From Ruminococcus sp. YE71 (GTDB lineage: Bacteria > Bacillota > Clostridia > Oscillospirales > Ruminococcaceae): a stretch of 64,000 nt of DNA. The stretch's first letter is position 1. Each line of letters starts with the position of its first letter. Shown one piece after another: positions 10,201 to 17,300 of this stretch. The stretch is from contig NZ_FPIR01000007.1 in the NCBI RefSeq assembly GCF_900119155.1, positions 62,001 through 126,000 on the forward strand, read 5' to 3'. The notes below the pieces were generated by a model. It did not search any database. It was given only the letters and a program-made list of their open reading frames with translations, and had not been told where the DNA came from. Made by a program: the position numbers and the translations under genes.

Positions 10201-10778
10201 CCGAAACTATCCGCACAGCCTGCGATTCCAAACTGTTCACAGGCGATCTTGCGACGTTCACAGCAGGCGCAGACATCACGGTCTGCGTGGCAGTTGACAA
10301 GAGAGTCGATTCAAAGCTCGAATGGCTCAAAGAGTGGACATCGGCAGGCAGTTCGATGTACACTTCGAACGACGTTGAGCTCGCTATCTACAAGCGCAGT
10401 TTCAAGGCCGGCGCAAAGGTAACGCTCGGCACCAACGGCGGCGAGGGCAATTCCGCGAACTATATCGTCATGGCGATACCCTCCGCATCGACCGCCGCGG
10501 TATACCCCGAGATAAACAACGTCGAGTACAGTGAGCAGACTCATCAGGTAAGGCTCACATGGTCGCCCGTCAGCGGCGCCACCAACTACGCTGTCGGCGT
10601 ATTCCAGGCAGGAAGATGGAGAATCCTCGCGCAGACCGCAGGTTCGGTAACTTCCTACACCTCGCCCAAGAACCTGAAACCGGGCGCGACCTACAAGGTA
10701 GCAGTCGCGGCGAAGGTAGGCGGCGAGTGGACAACAAGCGAGTCTGTCAAGCACGCTGTTACTGTTACTATCAAGTGA
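7218..10778 (+). CDS. Secreted multidomain glycoside hydrolase family 98 protein (1186 aa)
   Basis: Starts with TTG at 7218, seven bases after TGGAGG. A signal peptide occupies about residues 1-40. Residues about 50-380 are the GH98 catalytic domain: HPMLIVHIDTWNYADP, IRPYCVFNISLSI, SGGQCHF and FIGFNYSEQFWGF (Glu188), then IIDGPELVWND. The GH98 C-terminal domain runs to about 630. A CBM6/35-like beta-sandwich follows (about 655-790: EGEFFD ... YIDCFTVDG). Two tandem repeats of about 147 residues (799-945, 946-1093) share GSKL(F/Y)GDRD and IRTACDSK; I do not recognise them. The FN3-like module ends the protein. GH98 members are endo-beta-galactosidases or endoxylanases; a fibre degrader makes xylan more likely (inference). 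No dockerin or wall anchor is seen. Confidence 0.87.
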   Translation: MKLQFVCKRLLAGILVPSVLIASALPGTVQCFKNEPFTITAEAATSTNMRRPCDPEHPMLIVHIDTWNYADPAKIIETIPESIRPYCVFNISLSINWSNDDHSWKMVQNGYECAKSWLKTCSDMGVWCMVQPASGGQCHFPDYDSNYNIVNSPNKSQFVQHADEDYENTIYAEFFRDYPSFIGFNYSEQFWGFASADHPCTYQQRYQHFAHLLKLCNKYGGYLNINWCANRWSPSLNPVAMLKTNSEWRAACEKYGQNLQLEEKYTQTSMIEDVESEVLGMYLAGYCGNFGVRYDDTGWTDRSSDDKPLDTKDQYRQITGLPIHAERMIMNGATIIDGPELVWNDDFGETWGGVKDSEGYSCRNWYSKDQYVNSTLSFFEKIVDGTYRIPTRQEVIDRTKYVVIQDVNSGNDHQKYSTYETLFEGLYRMAGDGNLWDNKNLYKSTGRYPTIPTVYSLYDSTAKTFKYQLKQSQLGSRWNSISAKQNEFNNVFSSEFNGNCYAGRYNNTWVTYNNDKCNGNKGALLNLQYNTCDTLDVNFNAYGNAIINEYSDHIDIYADNFDNKAQTTLSTDTFKVNGCKSKPTYTAKDTGRNQTKSVISESYSNGTYTLTVKHNGPVDITINCSGSNTGRKTNVNKASVKQVTQPSFYTGTRQYEGEFFDVKNTEGYVTNACGSGVTGVWGQGFLKFGKNANACAKDTVTTQKAGEFTMKLRYSDTSEINNVDLYVNGNKVETMKLSNTNGYSNWKMYEKKINLKQGDNKIEFKANSALSSSLYIDCFTVDGSFGDGSSTVINNELNGTLITGLKVTDDENRADWDIYDDFGSGSKLFGDRDFTAADVPAYLTGAEAIRTACDSKMVTTDLGTFTAAKDITVYTAVDSRIVSALPSWLSDWTKTDDVITTSNDLTLVIYKKNFASGSQVTLGTNSGNGNCVNYIVLVTEKEIEPLNGKLIKDLRINDRENAADWSIYYDLSDGSKLYGDRDLTISGVPKVLVNAETIRTACDSKLFTGDLATFTAGADITVCVAVDKRVDSKLEWLKEWTSAGSSMYTSNDVELAIYKRSFKAGAKVTLGTNGGEGNSANYIVMAIPSASTAAVYPEINNVEYSEQTHQVRLTWSPVSGATNYAVGVFQAGRWRILAQTAGSVTSYTSPKNLKPGATYKVAVAAKVGGEWTTSESVKHAVTVTIK

Positions 10779-10850
10779 TGAAACGGCGCTGATATGACAG
10801 GCGCCATGCACCGCATGGACAAACTCAGCCACATTCGATAAAAAATCAAA

Positions 10851-10888
10851 GGTTCAGCGGCCTATCAAAGCCGCCGAACCTTTTTTCT
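10851..10888 (+). terminator. Rho-independent terminator of the GH98 gene
   Basis: GGTTCAGCGGC / GCCGCCGAACC stem with one mismatch, 8-nt loop, followed by TTTTTT. Confidence 0.8.
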
Positions 10889-10931
10889 TTACAGCAGATT
10901 TCACAAAGCACAGATTAAAAATGCTATATAA

Positions 10932-11075
10932 AAATTAAATTTCTTCTCGTTAAGCCTTGTGATCAAGTTTGATCTATGGTATCCGGGTCTTTCCTTTAAG
11001 GGAAAAGATCAGGAGCTGACCTTTACTGTCTCGGCAGACAGTGTGCGATACTTTAAGGAGCTTGCGGTGAGTTAA
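10932..11075 (+). pseudogene. Possible orphan C-terminal reading frame (about 47 codons)
   Basis: An open frame without a start codon ends at 11075. Its translation includes LVIKFDLWYPGLSFKGKDQE and then TFTVSADSVRYFKELAV, which looks like a protein C-terminus with a beta-strand and final helix. No ribosome site. It may be the decayed end of a deleted gene, or chance. The rest of the 10891-11103 interval holds nothing I can name. Confidence 0.25.
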
Positions 11076-11103
11076 GGGGATGGCCATATTTCATAAAATC
11101 ATA

Positions 11104-11132
11104 TTGAAATTCACGAAAAAATGTGGTATAAT
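11104..11132 (+). promoter_or_regulatory. Promoter of the dockerin-protein gene
   Basis: TTGAAA (11104-11109), 17-bp spacer, TATAAT (11127-11132), TG one base upstream of the -10. Confidence 0.8.
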
Positions 11133-11221
11133 ATATAACGGAAATTTGGTCAGACGTCGATCTCGCTTTGACGGAGGTCTGTCCGTGTCGGTAAAACGAC
11201 TCAAAACATGAGGTGATATTT

Positions 11222-12379
11222 ATGAATAAAAGACGATTTTTCGGTGTCATTACCGCGGCTGCAATGATCGTATCATCAATGTCGATATCGGCAGGTGATA
11301 TGGATACTTCTATCGTCACTTCGGCAGACGAATGGTATTGTGCCGGAAATACCTGCGACCCTCTGCACGATACTTCCCGTGATATACAGAAGGAAGGAGT
11401 CGGCAATCCCCTTGGCTTCGGGGAGAGGAATACTCCTGCAAACGCTTCTGCGGCTGAGATACGCGCTATCAACCATAAAATGACAGTGCAGGAGGTAAAG
11501 TACGCTCTCTATAAAGAGATAGATGAACACTGGGATCTTATCTCCACTCGTCTCGGACAGCCTGAGCGTGAAAAGGTGTATGCTTTGTTTCTCGGACTTG
11601 GCACCCGTGAATCTACTCTGGGTGAAAACAAGATAGGCTCAGACCATGAAACAGCTTATGAAGACGGCTGGGGTGTCAACTCTGCCCATGCATACGGCAC
11701 TCTTCAGACCGCTGTTACTGCTTTTGCAGACTGCGACCCAAAGTTCATGCCCGAGGACAACGTTCCCGAGATGTTCCAGTATTCTTTCACGGAATCCAAT
11801 TTCTATGATTGTATAATCTCAAATCATATGGGTATCAGAAAGATACTCCACTTTGCCGAGATCTGTATTGATGATGAGGGAATGCACGGTTATCAGGTCA
11901 TAAGGAACAGCCTGAAGGGCTTTAATACGGGCTGGTGCTATATGGCTGAGGACGATGGTGCATACAAGACCTACGCCGATGAGATCTGTTCGATGGCACA
12001 GTTTTATTACTACGAAGGGCATCTTTACGACAATGTGTTCACCTGGACTTCGGCAGGCGGAAATATGGAGAAATACCGTACCGCTGACCGTTGGGACTGG
12101 TGGGGTGATACCGAACCGAGCATGGCTCCCATAACAGAGAGCAATATTCCTGATAGTCAAAATGCAGTTTATGGTGATGCAAACTGCGACGGAAAAGTGG
12201 ATATTTCTGATTTCGTACTTATCAGGCAGACATTGTCAGCACCTTCAAAGTATAAGCTGACTGAGCAGGGAAGAATAAACGCTGATTGTTCGGGCAGCGG
12301 CGATGGCATAACCGATGCAGATGCTGCGGCTGTCAGAAAATATATTCTGGGAATGATAGATACTCTTCCTGAAGCATGA
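11222..12379 (+). CDS. Dockerin-bearing secreted protein with lysozyme-like/GH124-like catalytic region (385 aa)
   Basis: ATG at 11222 is five bases after AGGTGA; an in-frame GTG overlapping the ribosome site is not the start. A signal peptide (about residues 1-28) precedes an alpha-helical domain (about 80-300) with ALFLGLGTRESTLGEN, then AHAYGTLQTAVTAFADCD and SLKGFNTGWCYMAED. A Glu at the end of a helix in GTREST followed by a GTLQ strand recalls lysozyme/GH23 folds and the related cellulase family GH124; I lean to GH124 but cannot confirm it. The C-terminus is a type I dockerin: GDANCDGKVDISDFVLIR and INADCSGSGDGITDADAAAV, two calcium loops. A cellulosome-type cohesin partner is implied. 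It lies alone, with its own promoter and terminator. Confidence 0.8.
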   Translation: MNKRRFFGVITAAAMIVSSMSISAGDMDTSIVTSADEWYCAGNTCDPLHDTSRDIQKEGVGNPLGFGERNTPANASAAEIRAINHKMTVQEVKYALYKEIDEHWDLISTRLGQPEREKVYALFLGLGTRESTLGENKIGSDHETAYEDGWGVNSAHAYGTLQTAVTAFADCDPKFMPEDNVPEMFQYSFTESNFYDCIISNHMGIRKILHFAEICIDDEGMHGYQVIRNSLKGFNTGWCYMAEDDGAYKTYADEICSMAQFYYYEGHLYDNVFTWTSAGGNMEKYRTADRWDWWGDTEPSMAPITESNIPDSQNAVYGDANCDGKVDISDFVLIRQTLSAPSKYKLTEQGRINADCSGSGDGITDADAAAVRKYILGMIDTLPEA

Positions 12380-12418
12380 TACAAATGACAGGGATCACCC
12401 TCACAGGGCAAATAAATT

Positions 12419-12456
12419 ACAAGGCATTCATCGTTTGGTGAATGCCTTGTTTATTT
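12419..12456 (+). terminator. Terminator of the dockerin-protein gene
   Basis: Perfect 12-bp stem ACAAGGCATTCA / TGAATGCCTTGT, 8-nt loop, then TTATTT. Confidence 0.85.
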
Positions 12457-12465
12457 AGCGAGAAA

Positions 12466-12582
12466 TTACCGGCTCAGATATTTATTTACAGCTGTCCGTC
12501 TCCGACTTTGCAGTTCCGCAGCAATATGCAGTATCCACTTGGCGCAGTTGTCACCACAGGCAGAAGCAGTTTTGGCTGACAT
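12466..12582 (-). pseudogene. Fragment of a DUF4869-type gene
   Basis: A 38-codon frame contains SACGDNCAKWILHIAAELQ, almost identical to part of the intact gene at 44665-45129 (SACGDNCAKWILHIADELQ). Both ends of the family are missing. It shows that this gene family has been present at a second locus and lost. Confidence 0.65.
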
Positions 12583-12613
12583 TGTCCGCTTCACTTTTCA
12601 AGCTTTGGCAAAT

Positions 12614-12812
12614 TCAGCCTGATATTCTTCCGTCTCTCATCTCAATGATATTATCGCACTGTCTTGCAATGCTCATATCATGAGTCACGATCACGATAGT
12701 CTTATTATTTGCGACCAGTTTTTTCAGTATCTGCAAAACAGTCATACTGTTTTTGGAATCCAAAGCACCTGTAGGTTCATCCGCAAGTATTATGTCGGGG
12801 TCTTTTAGACTG
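12614..12812 (-). pseudogene. C-terminal fragment of an ABC-transporter ATPase (LolD/MacB type)
   Basis: In one minus-strand frame about 66 codons give the Walker B and D-loop [17 protein letters not shown] and the H-loop [16 protein letters not shown], ending with RDGRISG and stop. The Walker A and signature parts are missing and no start exists, so it is a remnant. Confidence 0.8.
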
Positions 12813-13104
12813 CACTATGTTTCCTATTCTGTTTTCAACAGATTCCGGCAGAGCCGAACGCCAACCTAAGCAGAATTGTGGGAACAATGAAACATCGTAC
12901 AATGCCTCGTTTACTGCCGGCTCCACTATATCTCTAAGAATATATCTCGGTGTTTTATGGTCAGACATAGCGTCATAAAGATTGATAATAGCATTTTGTG
13001 TAAATGGGAAAAGAGATATTTGTTTTCCTGATGCAAGTTTGAATTTATCCCAATGATCGTGATCATTGTCTTCGTGAATCGGCATGTCTTCAGCATCAGC
13101 GATA
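12813..13104 (-). pseudogene. Fragment of an unidentified protein fused in frame to an LRR remnant
   Basis: After the break at about 13104 the open frame of the upstream LRR remnant continues into unrelated protein sequence: DHDHWDKFKLASGKQISLFP, YILRDIVEPAVNEALYD and PQFCLGWRSALPESVENRI. It reads like the interior of a real protein of unknown family, out of phase with the FN3-like module before it. It ends by running into the ABC fragment in another frame. Confidence 0.55.
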
Positions 13105-14193
13105 TTGTACTCCTCGCCCGCTTTCAGCTTGCCGAGCCTGTAAGTCGTATCATTACTCCTGGCAAGCAGTTTCCACTCACCGTCAACAAAACCTACGATA
13201 CCGTACTTTTCCGCACCTTCCACTGCTGTCCAGTTCAGCTGTACAGATCCTTCGCCCTTTTCGTAAGTGATCCCGGGGGCGGAGTAAGCCTCTTCAGCTA
13301 TGGTAACGGTTTTGTCCTCGCCGTAGAAATCCCTGTGGTTGTTGTCGCCGATGTACTTCACGTTGACAGTGTATGTACCCGCCTTGCGTCCGTAGAAATC
13401 CCATTCGCCCAGATGTTGACCGTCAAGACTGTAGAGCACCTTCGTGTAACCTTCGGGAAGGCTCTCGGGCGGAGTTATGAGATCCTGATAATCACCGTTG
13501 TATACCAGTCCCTCGACAGCATGAGCCTTCTGATCGTCGGTAAGCTCTGACAGATCGGGAGCTGCCGCCTTGAGTATGGTGTAGCTCCAGAATTCTCCGA
13601 AAACTTTTTCCGCAGCGGTGAATGCATCGCCGTCTTCAACGTCGACGGCAATATAATAAGTACCTGCGTCAGCGGGGCATTCTATCTCTTTTTCACGCTC
13701 CTTGTCGGCATAATACTTAACAGTGGATCTGCCCAGACCTTCACTTTTTTCCACAACATCTATGATCTTCGGTTCGCCATCATAGGTCATATCTACAGGT
13801 ATCGCCATAGCAAAGTCATCACCGTCCGGAACAGATACGGCACCGGGATTGTCGGTAAATGATACGTTTACGTCATTGCCGTATTTTTTTCTGTATGCTT
13901 CAAGCTGATCTGCATTCACATGGCATACCGTTGCCTTATTCGGAGCAAAGTCATCACAATGACCTTCCGCCCAGAACAGGTCTGAAGCGTTGGGATAACA
14001 GTAAACATCCGTTACAGAAGAACAATACGTAAAAGCCTCATAACCGATAAATTCGACTGTTGAGGGAATAACCACGCTTGTCAGATTTTTACAGTTGTAG
14101 AATGAATAGTCGCCGATCACTCTCGTTCGCTCCGGGAAGCTCAACTCTGTCAGACCCGAACAGCCTAAGAACGCATAATCTCCCCCTGTGACC
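13105..14193 (-). pseudogene. 5'-truncated BspA-like LRR protein remnant with FN3-like module
   Basis: The frame is open from about 14193 with no start and no signal peptide, beginning inside LRR_5 repeats (YAFLGCSGLTEL, YSFYNCKNLTSVVIPSTVEF, YEAFTYCSSVTDVYCYPN). Two Ig-like repeats with YDGEPKIIDV and YNGDYQDLI follow, then the shared module LNWTAVEGAEKYGIVGFVDG, cut at EEYN where its relatives continue. Both ends are lost, so the gene is dead. Intact relatives lie at 56360-57703 and in the split gene 55331-55897/38351-40270. Confidence 0.75.
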
Positions 14194-14248
14194 TGAAAGG
14201 TTCACTTAGGGTACGCTCGGATCATTTATCAAAACTGTCAGAACCCGT

Positions 14249-14270
14249 GCCAATACCGCACGGTATTGCC
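14249..14270. repeat. Palindromic repeat, copy 1 (CAATACCG-CA-CGGTATTG)
   Basis: An 8-bp perfect stem with a 2-nt centre. The same CAATACCGC / GCGGTATTG arms recur at 62374-62406 and, far apart, at 26601-26770. The surrounding 14194-14333 contains no supported gene. Confidence 0.6.
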
Positions 14271-14333
14271 TCAGACCCTCAGTTACGATTATATCATGAA
14301 CTGTGCCCACTGTCAATAGTTCAGCCGCCATAC

Positions 14334-14375
14334 AAAAAGGGACGACAGCCCCCAAAAAGAGACTGTCGTTCCCTG
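14334..14375 (-). terminator. Terminator of the pilus operon
   Basis: Minus strand stem GGAACGACAG / CTGTCGTCCC followed by TTTTTG, immediately beyond the tip-protein stop. Confidence 0.75.
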
Positions 14376-14377
14376 TC

Positions 14378-17300
14378 TTATTCATGTTTTCTGCGTCTTC
14401 TGAACCAGATCGCACCGCCTATCGGCAGTATCGGCAGAAGGACCGCAGCCACAGCACCCGATGCGTTCGAGGCTGTGCCTGTAGCTATGATACCGCTGAG
14501 TCTGTTTGTAACAACGATACTTTCAGAACCTTCAAACAGGAAGGAAACACTGCTCGTTTCCTGAGCCTCTCCGCTGCCGACCTTTATCGTGGTCTCGTAA
14601 GCGCTTTCTTCTTCGGCAAGAGTCACCGTCACATTCTTCGGCAGAGATATCTCGACCTTGTCATTGTGCTTCAAAGTAAAGCTGCCGCCTGTTGAGGGCA
14701 TGTGAGTCTGTTCCTCTCCGTTCTTTGCCCAGACGAACTCTTCATCCTCTTCTGCGCCGCTTACAACAAGCTCAAAGCTGAATTCCTTCGACTTGTTGCC
14801 GAAAGAGCCCGTGACCTTCTTGGTCACGGTAAGAAGCTCGATCTCCTTGTCCTTCTTCTCGTTCGGAACGCTGAGGGTATAGATATAGCCTTCATCGGTC
14901 TCAACGAGCGTTCCGTTGTAAGCGTCGGATATCATGGAAGGCACACCTATGGGTGATATCCTGAATATGATATCCTCATCAAGCTTTTTGTAGTTGAACG
15001 GAGCCTGAGTCTCGGTCAGGAAGTATACCGAGCCTTCGGCACCGGGACTAATGCTCCTGCCGCTCTTTCCGCCGCAGATATCCACCTCACCGTTTACAGT
15101 CACAAGATCTTCAAAGCCTGTCATGGGGTCTTTGTTCTTGACATAGCCGCTGACGGTAGTATTCTGCTGCTTGTACAACGCAAAATGCGCCGCACCAAGC
15201 TTTACGGAAGAGTCTTCGCTGTCGGTCTTTACTATCTTGAAATTGAAGGGCTTGTTGTAGACATCAACAAAAGCAGTAATACCGTTCTCTCCCGGCTTTG
15301 TATCGGCCCAGCCGTTAGTCTCCCAGAGCGTTGTTCCGTCTTCTTTGAAGAGACTTACCGTTTCGTCGTTGTTCAGCTTAAAGCAGAGCTTTTCCTGAAG
15401 CCCCACATAGCCGCTCGGCGCCGCCTTCTGCTCAAGGGTGTAGACCTGACCATGTTCAAAGGAATAGAGTATCGCGATACTGCCTTCCGAGTCGGAGGTA
15501 TACTCCCCGACAGTCTTGCCGCTGCTGTCTTTCAGCAGGAATTTACCGCCGCTCAACGGAACGGTGCTGTTCCACCTGAACAGCCTCAATGCCAGACCGC
15601 CGCTTCGGGTGTTGTTTATTACATCCTCTCTTGCTGAGCCGTACTGTGTACCTCTTTCGTAGGATACTATATACTCAAATTCCTTTTCAGCCGACTCTCC
15701 GGCAGGGGTAGCTGCTTTTGCCCTTGTGGCTGAAAGCTCAAGTCCGTCGCCGGTCTCAAGCGGAGTGACGGTACCATACCCTGTCACAGTGCCGTCTGCC
15801 GCAACTTCGGGAGTGCCCGAAATGGTGACTTCCTTTATCACATAGCCTTCAAGCGATGTGCGCTCGCTTCCGTCAGCATTAGGCTCCAGCGAGGGCCAGA
15901 AGTAGTATGCGGAAGTGTCAGGAGACTTTATCTGCTTTACCGAATCTTCAAGCAGTTCGCCGTCAACATACACTGCGGTATAAACAGGTGCATGACCTGT
16001 CGTGATGGAAATGTCGCTCCATTTTTTTCTGACGTTTATGCCGTAACCCTTCTTGTTGCGGACCTCCATCTTGGGATCCTGGCTGGGTATTACAACACCT
16101 ATGTTTTCAACATTCTTGTCGATAAGATTATAGGAATTGACCTTTGTGATCTCACCGTATTCGCTTTCGGTATGTCCTTCTATATGCTTATATCTGTCCA
16201 AACCGTATCCCGAAGGTATCTCGGTATAGCGCTCTTCGACCTTGAATACCGTTCCTGCTGGCAGGTTCGGCACGCATACCGTATACCTTGAGGGTATGTG
16301 GTCTATAGCGCCGTAGATGGAAGTACGGAAGGTGATGGAACCACGCTGACTCTCTGTAAGGGAATCTAAGTTAGTCTTCGTGCGGGAATCGTCATCGGCT
16401 CTGTATGTCCATTCTGTTGGTACAAAGCTCGAAGACTCTGCATCGTATCTGCAGTAATATCCGTCCGGGTCAACTACATAGTAAGGTGCCCTGTCCACAA
16501 GAGGCAGATCCCTGTTGGGATCATAAGTAGTGCCGAGCGAGAGTCTGAATTTGAAGGTGGTATCATCGTCGAGCACCTCTTCATTGTTCTCGTCATAGAC
16601 GCGCTTTGTAAACTCAAGAGTTCTTATTACGTCCTTCTTGACCTGATTTTCAAAAGAAATGATCGGCAGATCCTTTACCTGAACGTTATCGGAAGAAACG
16701 TTCAGCAGTCCCGATATCTCATATACAGGCTGCGTGGGGTCGGAAGAATAACCTTCGTCACCTGAAGTCTTGAGCTCACCGTTTATTGAAACTCTGTATA
16801 CAACAGGATCAACGGCACACTCAACTATCCTGTATGATATAGCTTCATCGGGGAAGAGTATCTCCGCATCCTTCGCCGGGTTAAGATAGTATATATCATC
16901 ATACGACTGGTCTCTTCCGGGAGGATAATACTTCTTCACGAACTTTACAGCCTGAGTGCTGTTCTGGTATCTTACAGAAATGTGTTCGGAATCATTCGCA
17001 AGACGGGTCTCGATGCCGTTTGCGTCTGTGTAGTAGATCTGGAAAGGATATTCCACCATTTCCTTGTCGATCTGGTCTGCACCATCGCCCTCAACGCTCT
17101 TCTTTACAACTACATGACCGGGTATTACCGAAGCCAGGTTGAATCGCATATGAAGATTCGACGCTCCGGCACCTCTTTCCATGTAGAATATCTTCATGTT
17201 GTGTACCGAATAGTCCGAGAATATCTCTTCACAGCTGTAAGTCTTGGAAGGATCCTTCTCGAAATGCTCCTGAAGGAATTCGCTGATCTCAGCCTCAGAA

